64,000 nt of DNA from Astrothelium macrocarpum (taxonomy: Eukaryota > Ascomycota > Dothideomycetes > Trypetheliales > Trypetheliaceae), in the NCBI GenBank assembly GCA_021030915.1, contig JAGEMR010000116.1:1-64000 (forward strand), read 5' to 3'. Made by a program: the position numbers and the translations under genes. This document shows, one piece after another, positions 24,266-36,745 of the stretch. How positions within the stretch are numbered: position 1 is the stretch's first letter; the number at the start of each line of letters is the position of its first letter. The notes beneath the pieces are model-generated. The model had not been told where the DNA came from and did no database searches. It was given only the letters and a program-made list of their open reading frames with translations.

Positions 24266-24701
24266 TTACGGCGCTCGGCCCTACTGGCCAAGGTAACCTG
24301 AAGGATGTCATGTCAGTCAAGGAAGACACTGAAGCGCATGTCGCGGCGACGAAATTGATCTCTTGGACCACTTGTATCCAACGAGATCAAATCTGCTGGT
24401 TGCGAGGCTGCCTGTTTGTCAAGGTGACCGAACATGCCTGGAGAAGGGGACGAGGAAAAAGCAATGAACGATAAGAAGGGTTCACTTACAGAGGAGGGTG
24501 GACTGGAAGTTGCGGGCGTTCTGGAGAATCCACGATGGCGGGGTGGACCGATTGAACCCACGTGACTGTTTTCCACTAGAACCCGTCTAATAAGATTTCC
24601 GTAAATAATCATAAAGTCCGCGATCAAGGGTCTGTTTTCATCAAAATTGGCTATTTTGAACACAATGACAATAGCTTTCTCAATATCAATGGCTATGACC
24701 T
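24266..24701. other. intergenic region between TSR3 and the Spt10-like gene
   Basis: The 436 bp hold the 3' UTR of TSR3 and the promoter of the Spt10-like gene, both read on the minus strand. No further feature is seen. Confidence 0.5.
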
Positions 24702-25949
24702 TCACCTTCGTGGTGCGTTCATTACGGCCCTGGAGAAGGCAACAGTCACTTTGTCTTGTTCTCTAAGTCTCTGTTTTGCTGTGATCCCAGTCCTGTCAGT
24801 AACAGGCGTGGCCATCATAATGTTGTCGAACTCATCGTCCTGCCCGATATCGGTGCCTGACTCGGCATCCGAGTCGACGGGTTCTAAGCTTTCCCTTGGT
24901 GTAGGTTCTGTCTTAGGTAGCTTCTGCAATGCTGGTTTCTGTTGCGTGTCCGTCGGATTTGTGAATGGCTTGGATTGTAACACCTTTTTCCGTAATTCTG
25001 CCATTTCCTCTTCATCGTCAGATTCATCCGGCAAGTCCAGTGGGTCGCGATCATCTTCGGACGGATGACTTCCTTCACTCATCTTGCTGTCGCTGTCTTC
25101 ATCTTCTTCACCGTCAGAATCTTCAAGCTCGCGCCTGTTGCGGTTTCCCCTGTCCCATGCCTGATCTTCAGTAGTTGCGTCTTTCTCCGCGCGACGTTCA
25201 GAATATTCTCGCTCAATCTTTGTCAACCAAGCCTCTTCGGCTTTTTTGATTTCATCTTCGGTAGAACAAGCAGCGTAGCGTTTTAGGATTGCAGCGTTTA
25301 TCTCCAAAAAAGCATCGCCATACGAGAAGGTCGACAAAATGTCTTCTGCCCAATCCTGGTGACCACAAATAAAGAAACAAGCTGCAAGTGCCTCGACGCA
25401 GTTTAGACGCCACGGGCGTCCGTAATTCGTAGGATTGGCAGCCACCAGATACGGTACTATGCTATGTAAATAGATGATCCGCGATATGTATCAATCATGA
25501 TTGTGCACTCACAAAGTCGCTCACATTTGCCCCCAATTCTCGAAAATGGTACTTCGTCAACACGTTTCCATGAACATTCAACTACCGCAGCACCAAATTG
25601 GTCAAGCAATTCCTTGTCAGCGACGGATAAGAGTCGTTTTGCCTTTGGTCTTGTCCCCGATAATATCAGTTCATGCCACCTTGATTCGGCGAGAAAGTAC
25701 ACACGAGATGACTACCCCAGCAAACTTTTGACCAACGTGAAGCTCTCGCATCATGCCTAGTCTCATAAGCCTTTTGCCTGAGCATCTTTTCATATCGCAG
25801 TGGCCCAGGTCCCAGCATGCGGCTTTGTAGGGAGGCCTCGATCTTCTTTCCCCATCTTGTTCTCCTTCTGGTTGAACTCGATCTGGTCGTGACGCCGTCT
25901 GATACGCTCGTCCTCTTGATGAGAATTTATCTTTCTTGTAACGGACCAT
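24702..25949 (-). CDS. TSR3: 18S rRNA aminocarboxypropyltransferase Tsr3
   Basis: Three exons (25705-25949, 25513-25649, 24702-25456) encode 378 aa. Tsr3 adds the aminocarboxypropyl group from SAM to the hypermodified pseudouridine of 18S rRNA late in 40S maturation. The conserved core is clear: AACWDLGHCDMKRCSGKRL, LHVGQKFAGVVISPKAKRLL, GAAVVECSWKRVDEVPFSRI, CERLLPYLVAANPTNYGRPW and RLNCVEALAACFFICGH. Both introns fall inside this core, and splicing restores VISPKA and ERLLPYL, which confirms the junctions. The C-terminal half is very acidic (runs of Asp, Glu and Ser), as in yeast. I chose the ATG at 25949 (MVRYKKDKF); an in-frame ATG at 26021 would add 24 residues with no similarity. Confidence 0.92.
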
Positions 25950-26188
25950 GGTGTCTGGAAGTTCTTGCTCAGGCAAAAGCTTGGGGAGACGTAGGTGTTG
26001 GTGGACAATTGTCAGAGCCACCCCACTCCGTCACTCTCACTACCAAACACCTAATTAGAACCCGTATAGTCTGCGAGCACGGAGCCGTCTTTATGATTAC
26101 GCTGTCAAAACTGATCCCACTCTCCTCACCTAGACGAATCCAGCAAACCCAAGCGCTTGTCCCTAACCTTGGTCAATCTGCTATCTAA
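25950..26188. promoter_or_regulatory. divergent promoter shared by TSR3 and GGA
   Basis: The start codons of TSR3 (-) and the GGA adaptor (+) are separated by 239 bp, so both core promoters and leaders must lie here. No clear TATA box is visible. Confidence 0.6.
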
Positions 26189-28595
26189 ATGGAGGCTGCT
26201 ACAGCCCGCATGGCTGCGCGAGACCGCTTCAGCGGTTTCAATGAGCCAGCTGTGACGCCACTGCAACGTTATATCCGTATGTGGAGAATCTCATAAAGAC
26301 GAAACTTCTATTATACAGCGGAACATTTATACCATATTGCAGAAAATGCCTGCGATCCATCCAATTTCGAGCCCAATCTGGCGCTTAACCTCGAAATCAC
26401 GGACCTCATTAATTCCAAAAAGGGAAATGCGTAAGGACAAGTACATCTAAAGACGAGTGAGATTGACTGTTGCTAACGAGTTATTAGCCCTCGAGAAGCC
26501 GCTGTTGCCATTGTGAACCAGATCAATAGCCGCAACCAGAATGTCTCCATGTTGGCTCTGACTGTAAGACGCATTCTTACACCATCCCCAAGAAATGAGA
26601 CTGACATAGCTGAAGCTTTTAGATTATTGTGTCAAAAATTGCGGATACCCATTTCAACTTCAGATTAGCACAAAGGAGTTTCTCAACGAGCTTGTCCGTC
26701 GATTCCCCGAAAGACCACCAATTCGCTCTACTAGACCCCAAAATAAGATCCTTGAATTGATAGAAGAATGGCGGCAAACTATCTGTCAGAACTCAAAGTA
26801 CAAGGAAGACTTGGGCTTCATTCGAGATATGCATCGTTTGTTGAGCTATAAGGGATATGCATTTCCTGAGGTTCGGCCTGATGATGCTGCGGTGTTGAAT
26901 CCGAGCGATGTATGTAGGATGGAGCAATTTGATTTGCCACATATCGTCTGACTCATTACAGAACCTTCGATCTGCTGAAGAAATGGAAGAGGAAGAACGA
27001 GCTGCACAATCTGCTAAATTACAAGAACTCATACGGCGAGGTACACCTCACGACCTGCAGGAGGCGAATAAACTTATGAAAGTAATGGCCGGCTATGATA
27101 ATAGGCATAAAACAGATTATCGAGCAAAAGCAGCAGAAGAGGTTGGCAAGATCCAACAAAAGGCAAAGTTACTGGAAGAGATGCTACAAGGACATAAGGC
27201 CGGCGAGGAGATCAAAGAGGGCGATGTCTATGAAGAACTTGCCAACGCGTTGGCGAGCGCGCAGCCCAAAATTCAGAAGATGTGTGAGGAGGAGTCAGAT
27301 GATACCGAAGCCGTGGCGAAACTCTTTGAAATAAATGATAGCATTCATCGAACGATTGAGCGATATAGGCTTGTTAAAAAGGGCGACCTGGAGGCTGCAT
27401 CCAAGATCCCGAAGGGCACCTTGGGGACAAGCGGCGCAGGTGTTTCTAAAGGTCCCGACAATGAGCTATCTCTGATAGATCTTGGCGGACCTGAGGACAT
27501 AGATCTCTCTTCGGGACAATCGTCGTCTTCTTACCCGGCAGACACGCCTCAAGCGAAAGGGAATATCCTAGAAGATGATCTTCTTGGCCTTTCCATACAA
27601 GACAATACTTTCGGCCAAGGTGGGGGGATATCGTTGGGGACCAGCAACGGATTTGGTCGGTTCAGATGTGGTACTCTTTTCAGTTCTACCTACTAACTTC
27701 GTCATCTAGGAAACTCAGCATTCTCTCAGCCAATTCAACAGACGCAATCTACAGTTCCTATGTTAAATCAGGGTACTGTACAACAGCAGGCGCCATCAGC
27801 ACAGGCGTCCTCCCAACCGAGACCTAATTACGACCCCTTTGGATCAATAAGTAGTGTTCAACCAGCATCAAAACCCGCAACTCCTACTCCCTCATTTAGC
27901 CCTCCACCTCCTCAATCTCAATCTCAACAGCCACGAATCGATCCATTCGCCTCTCTTAACGCGCCTGCCCCACGACAAGCATCACCGTTCCAATTCCAAC
28001 AGTCAATCCAACAACCGTCTCCACATCCTTCCTCATTACTTGACCTTGCCTCCAACTCATCTCAAACCTCTTCCATTCCATCGGGCTCCAATCAACAGAG
28101 CAATGGCGCTGCTGCGTCTGGTGAAGACGAGTGGACATTCTCATCCGCACTACCAGACTCGTCTCATGACTTGACAGTAGTACATTCGAGTATCCATGTC
28201 TTGTTCCACGTTTCTCGACAGCCAGGGCCGGAGAATGTCATCCTCATCCAATCTCAGGTTTCCAACAACACCGCACAGCCCATTTCACAACTTGCATTCC
28301 AGCTTGCGGTTACAAAGGTAAGAAATGCGCAGAACGGAAGATTCGGGCGTATCTCTATAAGTTGAAACAACAACTGATCTGTCTCTTGTTCTAGGGCTAT
28401 CAACTCAAGCTGGAACCACAATCAGGTCGAGCGCTGAGTCCGCACCAACAGCGAGGAATCACTCAGACTATTCGATTACATGGAGTCGGTCCGGGGCAAG
28501 GAAGTTCTGTCAGAATGCGTTGGAAAGCGTCTTACGACGTAGGTGCGGAGCACAAAGAGGAGATGGGGGATATCTCGGCGTTGGGTGTATCATAG
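26189..28595 (+). CDS. GGA: GGA clathrin adaptor (VHS-GAT-GAE)
   Basis: Seven exons (26189-26276, 26343-26430, 26488-26563, 26616-26909, 26962-27670, 27710-28317, 28395-28595) give 687 aa. GGA proteins are Arf-dependent adaptors for trans-Golgi to endosome sorting. The VHS domain covers about residues 20-165 (ALNLEITDLINSKKGNA, LLDYCVKNCGYPFQLQ, EFLNELVRRFPE). The GAT domain follows (LQEANKLMKVMAGYD, ELANALASAQPKIQKM, INDSIHRTIERYRLVKKGD). A Gln/Pro/Ser-rich hinge carries clathrin-box-like DLLGLS and DPFGS motifs, and the C-terminal GAE ear has KGYQLKLEPQSGRAL and ITQTIRLHGV. Intron 5 (27671-27709) is only 39 nt but has a perfect TACTAAC branch site. The domain order is complete. Confidence 0.93.
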
Positions 28596-29275
28596 TGATA
28601 GCGGGATCTTACTATTCTGGATGTCACGCATAGAAGCACGATACCTGTTACTGGAGCGAATTTTTTTCAAAAAGCTTTTCCATCCACAAAATTATATTAT
28701 ACTCATTGTCATGGCAGCAGCGGTCGTCTCGCGTGCTTGACGATAGAGGTGATTAAGGTATTATCTAGTAGATGCACCTGCTAGTGTGCTGCAACCTGGT
28801 ATATCCCAAAACATGCCTCCTTAAAGAAACTAAACCCTTTCGCCGGATTGATCCTCCTGTGATTATGCTGCTTAGTCCCATTGAATGCGTGTATTGAAGA
28901 GACAATGACGTGCGGATGGCGTGCGGATGGCGTGCGGATGGCGTATGTCGAGAATGGATGGAGTACCTGTACAAGGGCATAGGATCCGGCTATATATATG
29001 CAAAGTGGTATTGAAACTTGACAAATGGTAGAGCGCTCCACCGAAAACATGCAAGGACCGTCCAAGAGAGCATATAGGTAGCTCTATGCTATTATCGTGG
29101 TAGACATTCGTTACGGGGTAGGAGAAAGGCGCCGCAAGAAATGTGATAGAAATGCTCGGACAGGTGGTATATCGATACGGTCCGGTAGATATTCCCATAG
29201 TTGTGGTCATGACGAAGTCAACAAGGTTCCTGAAGTGGATGATAAGAGTACGGAGAGGTTGTCGTGGAGCGTCAT
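28596..29275. other. convergent intergenic region
   Basis: This 680-bp gap lies between the 3' ends of GGA (+) and the metallopeptidase (-). Apart from the minisatellite at 28909-28941 nothing is recognised. Confidence 0.5.
28909..28941. repeat. 11-bp minisatellite, three copies
   Basis: The unit CGTGCGGATGG is repeated three times head to tail, followed by a partial CGTATG. It is non-coding and lies between two convergent genes. Confidence 0.8.
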
Positions 29276-31765
29276 TCAACGTGTAATAATCAATCCAAAT
29301 CCATCCACCCACTGACCACAGGTTCCGTAGATACCAGCAATGCTGTATCCACGAGGCGGGATGAGAGTATGACTAAGACAAGTCAAATCAGCATTGGCCA
29401 TCCCGACGGTTATAATTCAGCGACAGTATGAGACTTACCCAGATCCACCTGTAGCATTTCCATAAATTTCACTCTTCCTGCCCAGACTTGTCAGGATTTG
29501 GAGACCATCGATCCACACTCCCGCTCGGAGATAGAATCCCATCAAGATTTCTCCCCGCCGTGTGTCGAGCGGGAACTCGCTTCCACCAGGCTTGCCGCCG
29601 CGTTTACCAAACAGCTGCGTTGTTGAGTCTTCGTAGATGAACTCAATTCCATCAAGACAGAATCCACTGTACACCCGAACAGCGCGGAGAAGCTTGGTTT
29701 GTTGGAATGCGGACTGGAGAATGACCTCGTGCGCTTGCGTGCCAACCTGCTGAGAGAAGCCAAGCTTACTACCTCGGAATCCTGGGCGGCCGTCGGGAAG
29801 TTTGACACGGGATGCTTTGGAAGCGAGCTGGTTGAAGTCGTCTACGGTATGCTTGCCTCCTCCGGCGGAGAAGATTTCGATTTTGAATTTCTTGTTACGA
29901 CTCTTTTCGGACAGGCGTGAGCGGAGATCGCTTTCTGCAAGGCTGACTTGGCGGGGAGGACCGTTAGTAGACCCAGGCTCAATATACTCAATCCACGCGT
30001 GACAAACATCATCACCTTCAGCGAAGAGCTCGATCCAAGCAATGCCGGTCGAAGCAGTCACGAGTACGTTGCCGACGTCCACTGTCCATACTTGAACACT
30101 GTCATCTTGGTTCTGAGCAGGATCGGTAGGGAGTCTAAAACATGGGTGGAAACGGAAACGCAGAGTGTCAAGTCTATGCCAAGCACATTCATCTTTGGGC
30201 AGGCATAGTCGCTGGCCTGGGGACTTGGTCCGTGTAGAAAAGGCTTCCCTGGCCACGAATGTTCGATTGAGTTTAATGTAGTCTCGAAGCATGACGCCAT
30301 ATTCCTGATGAGGACAACCAAGAAGATGGCCAGTCTCGTGCATGTGGGCTCCAATGCCAATGTTTGCGGCTTCCCAGTTACTGCCAGATTCGTTCAAGTC
30401 ATTTGCAACGAAATTCGTATCCGTTCTTGTACAATCCATAAAAGCTGGAACGACTTCTTCGATACTAGCTGGATAGCTCTGAAGCGCGTGCGAGCCAAAG
30501 ACGGCAAGCTGAAGATCATCACTTCCTCCGCCCAGTGCAGCATGCCCTCGGACTGTCTTGTGTTGTGGATCCCAATGAGTGTCAAGGTACAGGCAAGAAA
30601 CGTACTGTTTCTGTCCGGGCCTTGGCGCAAAATAGGCCCTAACAGCATCCATTGCCCAGCTGTACAGATCGCCTTTCCTTTGCGCTGGTCCGTATTGTTG
30701 TGCGACTTGCAAGTCTCGGATTTCCTGCATACTCTTGTTCATCCTAATGATATGAATCTTTGCCTCATTGCGTATCTGGTTGGTATCCATGTCTCGATAT
30801 GTAAGAGTGCCTTGCTGCCATTCTTCTTCGAACCGGAAGCATCGCCTTCCAAAATTATTGCGGTTCATCTGCTCGCCAGTAAATGCTTGCCAGAGATAGG
30901 CAGACATGCGAAACTTGCGGATGGCAGTAGCGAGTCCATTGCCCTCTCGTTGTATTCTTTCCGGAACTGCATCGTAAGTTTCTGGTGAATCCCTCGCAAG
31001 AAGGATAACAAGATGTAGAGGAGGTGAGGCATTGAGAGGGAGGTAGTTGATGTTGATCCACGATGAATGCTGAGGTGAAGAGGGGGGTGTAGCAGCTTTA
31101 GCGGGAAGATAGTCGAGTCGTAATCGATTGGGTCCAGGTTGTAAATGGACAAGGGCCTTGAAGTGAGAGTCGAAAACTGGCCAGCTGGTCTGTGGGAAGC
31201 TGTCCTGATGGTGGCAGACAATTACATGACCGTCCTGCGGCTGCGTAACGTCTCCAATTTGGCCGTAGATTAGAAAGACTTTTTGATGGACCTAGTACGT
31301 GTCAATTTGTTGAATAGCTGCATTTGTTCGGCCTACATACCCAAGAGTTGTCTGAGATGGAAATTATTCGCGGTGCTAATGGAGAAGTGGAGGACATGTT
31401 GCGTGGTTGGCCGTTCGCAGTTGGATTGCCCTGAGCAATGCTATTAGTTTGAGGTTGCAGAGCTTAATTGAGGAGGATATACTCACCACGATGGAGTAGC
31501 GATTGGATTTGGAGCTTACAACCGACGGTCTAGATGGGACAGGAGGAGGGGTGCCGTTAGTCACACGCAGATTGGTGGCAGACCTCGAGCGTTCAGAAAA
31601 AAGAGTGCTCGCTGGAGTCGAGGAGCCTAGAAAGGAGTTTACGGTGCTCGTAGATTTGTTGGTGCCATTGGAAGATGTGTTCGACTGGGACCACTTGGCA
31701 GAGTCGTCAGAGGGCTGCTTGCGGCTGATAGATCTGCGGCGGAGATCTTTGAGAAACGAAGGCAT
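29276..31765 (-). CDS. zinc metallopeptidase (YIL108W-type) with C-terminal jacalin-like domain
   Basis: Four exons (31487-31765, 31341-31430, 29439-31291, 29276-29372) give 772 aa. The N-terminus is Ser/Arg-rich (MPSFLKDLRRRSISRKQ). From about residue 115 comes the domain of the fungal putative metallopeptidase family that includes yeast YIL108W. The active-site motif HETGHLLGCPH (about 440) is a full HExxHxxGxxH zinc site. Residues of about 610-772 form a jacalin-like lectin fold (GFRGSKLGFSQQVGTQAHEV, GICDGIEF-like FCLDGIEFIYED, then PPRGYSIAGIYGTCGQWVDG). The last exon completes that lectin domain, so a model stopping at 29435 would be truncated. There is no signal peptide, so it is probably cytosolic. 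The substrate is unknown. The start at 31765 was preferred to upstream 31816 because the protein then begins like a typical basic fungal leader. Confidence 0.87.
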
Positions 31766-32458
31766 GCTCGCAAGCAGTGGCGGGGTAGGACAAACACGGT
31801 CAGCAGCACGCCGCAATTGTCAGCGAGGAGAAAGAGGCGATGATGACGACGCGGTGTACGGAGGTAGCTTGATGGCTAAGGTATTTTGGTGGCCGGCCAG
31901 GCTCTCACCCACCAACACATCCAGAGTACCTGCGCGAAGTGACGGATGGACTAAGGAGCTGGCTAGGCTCAGGTCATGATTCGGCCCGCACCGGTCGAGA
32001 GAGAAGCCAGCTGTTATCCACTCATGCCTTATGTAAAAGGCGTGTGGCGGCGGAATGTCAGCGTGCATGCGGAGTTCAGCAAAACTCAACGGCTGTACCG
32101 ATCAAGTTTCACCAACGACTGCATTGCATTGGCCAGCCATCGTGGCTACTTATCGCAGACGTCCAGGTTCTCAATCCTGGCTACACCCAATATCCCTGCC
32201 CACGCACAAGCGTCAAGGTCAGTATGAACGGGGACGTGACAGGCTCTTCGAGTCTACGAATGGTCATCAGATCAAAGCAATCAAGACCAGCTCGAATTCT
32301 CTTGGCCTGAGCGAAAGAGCTCGACGATGTTTTGACCTCTTTTTCCTCGATAATGACTGGATATCATAGCTATCTGGTTGATGGTTGGTAAGGCTTACAT
32401 ACGGTCACAGATAAGACATCTGGCGCTACCAGTCCCCGTCCCAAGGTTAGGCCATCCA
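31766..32458. other. intergenic region, nothing recognised
   Basis: This 693-bp stretch contains the metallopeptidase promoter and the 3' end of the sugar-transporter transcript. Only short ORFs with no similarity to anything recognised occur. Confidence 0.45.
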
Positions 32459-34508
32459 TCAAACTTTTTCCATATGTCGCTTTCCATCCTGCTTCATATC
32501 TTTGGCCTCATTGATCTGCCCAGACCTCCCATTGGCTGAATTACCGTCTTCCCTCACGAACACCGAATCTATTTCCTCAAGAGATTTACCAGCCGTCTGT
32601 TTGAATTTAGTTTTCGTTTCACCATGCCTCGTATCCCCTATCCTACTTACCTCTGGACACCAGTACCACACGACTGAGAGGAGCATTAACCTCGGACACT
32701 CCGGTCTCTAAAATCGAGGGAACTTACAGACGCAAGCCAGAATACAGGAGCCGAGTTGCCAGAACCATATTTCGTAATTGACACGCTGCAAAGCAATCCC
32801 ACCACCAAAAACCGTTGCAAAAGTCATGGACCACTCCCCCAAAATGCCTGCGGCACCACCGAGATGTCTGTACCTCAGAGGAGCTATTTCAGGGCCATAC
32901 TATACAATTGCATTAGCTTCAGCTAATAAATGACTGAGATTCCACTCGGACTTACAAGCCAAGGACAACCCATCCAGCCTAGTCCCATGAGAAAGATGAA
33001 AATAATCATAAAGGCAATCGCCGTCCATTGAGTGCCCAATGTTTTGTGATTCAATCCGGTCATAGCAATGAAGACAGCTATAGTGATTGTACCTACAGAA
33101 CTCTGGGTCAGCATCACTCATTCTCTTTGAGCTGGAGATTGCTCAAGCTATCTTTGGATTTCCATACAACCCACAGCGGTCCAGAACATCAGCGTACGTC
33201 GTCCCCAGCGCTCTATGAGAAACGGTGTAAACCATGTTCCGATCGCGAAGATTGAATTTATGACCGCCGCAACCAGCTGTTGAAGGAAAGGAGACAGGCC
33301 AACATTAGCAAGGATGATAGTGCTGTAATATGTCAGCAGATTGATTCCTATTGATTTCATCAGTCTAGCCTATATGCAATAACTCATGGACCTGACCCAT
33401 ATTCTGTTGTAAAAACAATAGCAGGAAACTGGTTCTAATCCGCCTCGCCACCTGCAATTCGCTTTTATCCCAAAAGAAATCCAAGAAATTTAGACGCGCT
33501 TGACCCTTTTCCGATCTTATTGTTTCCAAGATCTGTTGCTTTTGCTGCTGTACCAATCCGGAATCAACTGGAAGATCGTGGAGTCTTGCCAATACCCGAT
33601 CACCCTCCTCGTTACGACCTTTTGAATAGTACCATCGAGGAGTATCAGGTAACATCAGCATACCCAGGAATGAGCACGCGGTAAAGAAAGACTGCAGAAC
33701 GATCGGGAAGCGCCAGGAAATCTGATTATTCATTCTTGTGAAGCCGAAATCCACCTAGTCCATTGTCAGTGGTGCTTGATCTTCTACTGGATTCTACGCC
33801 GCACCCAATATGCCAAGGCAACCCCGTTAATCAAGTATATGCATTGGATAGCCACTTGAGGTCCACGCTCCGTCTTTTCGATCGTGGTTTCGCTTATATA
33901 AGTCGGCACGGTGGCTGAGATTAATCCAATGCCCAATCCACAAATGACCCGAGCGATAACAATTTGTGCGACGGCTTGAAGCAAGTCAGCATTACTGTGT
34001 CATTAGTCAAATTTTGTGGTTGAGAATGACTGACACCAGGAGGATGCTTGAAGAGCACCTCCAACAATTACGCATGCATCTCCAACTAATATACTCATAC
34101 GCCGACCGAATCGGGATCCCAAACCGGTTATTGTCAGGATGATGGCCATAACAAGGCAACCAAGTGTGTAAGAAGATGCTATCAATGGGATTACCAGAGT
34201 TCCTTTGGGGTGCTAACAAAAATTAGACGGTGTTTGCAACATATTCCAAGTAAATCATACACCCAACGCTCGAAGAAACGGCTCTGTTGTTTGGACGCCC
34301 CCCAATACGCCTGCATCATATCTATTGCGGTGTAAGATGGTGTCGGTAAGCCGGTGCCAGAGTGAGAGAATCATTGACAAACCCAAATATCATGAAAGCC
34401 TTCGCCTTCCATCAGTGATGAGATTGCAGGAAATTATTTGATACTAACCAAAGCACAACTTATTGACATTGTTCTATAGAACGAACGACCTCGGAGTCTG
34501 AACAACAT
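32459..34508 (-). CDS. MFS sugar transporter (hexose-transporter family)
   Basis: Eleven exons (34449-34508, 34383-34399, 34261-34321, 34037-34212, 33805-33994, 33397-33754, 33168-33347, 32956-33092, 32728-32899, 32651-32673, 32459-32596) give 503 aa. Family signatures appear in order: LRGRSFY at the N-terminus, FGYDAGVLGGV in TM1, GSRFGRRMS after TM2, RVICGLGIGLISATVPTYISE, PDTPRWYYSKGR, QQNMGINLLTYYST in TM7, RWGRRTL, and PETAGKSLEEID near the C-terminus. It is a proton-coupled plasma-membrane importer of hexoses or sugar alcohols by family. Exon 2 is a 17-nt micro-exon bordered by a GTTTGT donor, and exon 10 is only 23 nt. The donor of intron 7 is ambiguous (GTATGG or GTTGTA). It faces the SDR gene across 684 bp. 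Confidence 0.85.
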
Positions 34509-35192
34509 TTCGAGTAGTCTTTCAACACCACAAATTATGATAGACACAAAGACAGTCTCAGAGGGAAACTTAATGACAGGACCATATCTGCAGCTTTCTG
34601 CATAATGAATGTCGCACAAGCGGAACTTGAAAGTTCTTTTCATTGTCTTATTAACCAGTATGCGCAACGAAAATCATTGCCATCTTTCCTTCTACCTAAA
34701 GCGGATATCATGAAGCTCATTGTATAGTTTGTCGGACCAAAAAGATTCAAGTCGAACATGGTGTCGTCCGAGACCGTACCATCCTTTTATCCAGTTCCCA
34801 AGGGAAAAGGAGGACTTCCAGTTACGCGAGAAGGTATTTGGTACACACCTTTCGCGTACTCCGCAGATCCACCTGAATCGACATATCGCCACCAAATGCC
34901 AAAACAGCAAATTGTCTAAACTTCGAAGGTTTACCGAATCGCGGGGTTGAGCCCCAAGCGGAGAAAGACTGCGGGGCAAACTATAGCGAATGATACTGGG
35001 GGAGTGCTGCAGCATCCAAATACTGCGTACTACACACCGTGCGTCCATTCCCTGAGAGCCAACGTTTGGGTGTGGGGTAAATATGCACAAGATAGACATA
35101 TCGTTGGCTGGTTCTCTGATGAGTACGGCACATGATGTAAGGGTGAAAGCTTCGATTTCGTGGCACTCCTTCGATACGCATTCTTCTTTAGA
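34509..35192. promoter_or_regulatory. divergent promoter between sugar transporter and SDR
   Basis: The two start codons point away from each other across 684 bp, so this segment must carry both promoters and could coordinate uptake and metabolism of a shared substrate. No specific site was identified. Confidence 0.5.
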
Positions 35193-36332
35193 ATGGCATT
35201 AAGCGCATCTCTAAAATCTACCTGGTACACTCGGTCCGTTGTTGGTGGATTTACGCGGAGTTTTCATCAAACAGCATGGAACCAATTTGCGAGATCGCTC
35301 CCAAGGAGCGTGAATAATGATGGACTATCCGTCGCTGACCTACTCAACATGCGAGGGAAAAATATACTAATTACAGGTTTGTTAATTAATGACTTGTCTT
35401 AGAATTTGTCAAACACAGCAAAGGCTTATGAGCATACAGGAGGTGCTCGTGGAATCGGGTTTGGCATTGCCAAAGCGGTATCTCAGATGGGAGGAAATAT
35501 TGTGTGCCTCGACTCTCTACCTGAACCCGTAGAGGAGTTCGAGTCACTACCAGACCAATACGGAATAAAAACACATTTCTTCCGAACAGATGTCACGAAG
35601 GAGCAGAGTCTCACAAAGTCATTTCAGGATGCTATCAATGCCGTGGGAGATTTGCATGGTTGTGTCACTGCGGCGGGCATCGCTCTTGATAAGCCTTTTC
35701 AAGAGCACACATGGGAAGAATCAAGAAGGATCCTTGAAGTTAATTGCGTTGGCACATTCTTCAGCGCGCAACTAGCTGCAAAGCAGATGGAAAAGCAAGG
35801 CACTGGCGGCTCTATTCTCGCTATTGCATCCATTGCCGCCCAAGGCAAAACATGGTCTGTGGCCCTTTTCAAAAAGATTCTACATAGTAACTCGCTGCTG
35901 ATTCCATATCAAGTCCAGGACAGAAATTGAGCATATACAATATGTCGAAAGGAGCGGTCAAAGCCTTCGTGGGTCCACTTGCTGTTGAGCTTGCTCCTCT
36001 GAAAATTCGAGTAAATTCTATTTCGCCTGGCATCACGCGGACGCCAATGACAGCTGCTTTGGCTGTTCAGTATCCGAACCTCGTCAAGATGTTTGATCGA
36101 GTGCCTCCGCTTGGTCGTATGGTAAGTGTTAAATTCTGCCTTCCTCTTCGAATTTGTCTTTATTACCAAGCTCACACTGTCTGTGACATAGGGAACGCCT
36201 CAAGACATTGGAAATGCAGCTGTGTTCCTGTTATCCGATGCATCTTCCTATGTTACTGGCGTTGATTGGCTGGTTGATGGAGGGATCACTTCAGGGACTT
36301 GGAGGAGTCTCCAGGACCCCAGTGAACAATGA
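35193..36332 (+). CDS. short-chain dehydrogenase, D-arabinitol/mannitol dehydrogenase-like
   Basis: Four exons (35193-35376, 35440-35854, 35914-36121, 36192-36332) give 315 aa. After about 55 N-terminal residues rich in Ser and Arg (possible mitochondrial targeting) comes a classical SDR: TGGARGIG cofactor loop formed across intron 1, Asp at the end of beta-2 (VCLDSLPE, favouring NAD), AAGIALDKPF, IASIAAQGK, the catalytic YNMSK (Tyr-x3-Lys), ISPGITRTPMT and DASSYVTGVDWLVDGG at the C-terminus. The family oxidises or reduces polyols such as arabinitol and mannitol. The 35855-35913 intron has a weak GTCTGT donor, but only this choice restores CPGQKLSIYNMSK in frame. Its divergent pairing with a sugar transporter fits polyol metabolism. 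Confidence 0.87.
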
Positions 36333-36745
36333 AAGAAGATCAAAAAACATTTGATGAATTAAAAGCCGAACCAGAATACACAAATACGTAAGCTAATAGA
36401 CGTCATCTGAGATAGCCGTCTCCTGAAGAGAAACCCCAGCACCAATGCATGGCTGGCGGGGTAGCGGGGTATCCAGGGAAGATTATAGCCCAAATTCAAT
36501 TAAGGATGGTATGATACAGTCTGCCTACCTCCCTTACCGAAATACCCGCTTTCCCCTAAAATTGGATCAGAGCTAGTAGTTGGCGAATGCTCAAATAGAC
36601 TTGAAAACGAGAGCCATCCTCCCTGGAAACAACAATACGCAGTAAAACAGGTCATCTATTGACTTCAGTAGTGAACAGTCTATAAAAGTTATTGCTCACT
36701 ACCCAGATACATGACTTCGTGACCCGGAGCATTCAGGCCAAACAA
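36333..36745. other. intergenic region upstream of the monooxygenase
   Basis: This 413-bp gap carries the SDR 3' end and the BVMO promoter. The TATA box listed separately is the only site identified. Confidence 0.5.
36681..36687 (+). promoter_or_regulatory. TATA box of the Baeyer-Villiger monooxygenase gene
   Basis: TATAAAA lies 65 bp upstream of the ATG at 36746, a good fungal core-promoter distance. Confidence 0.45.
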
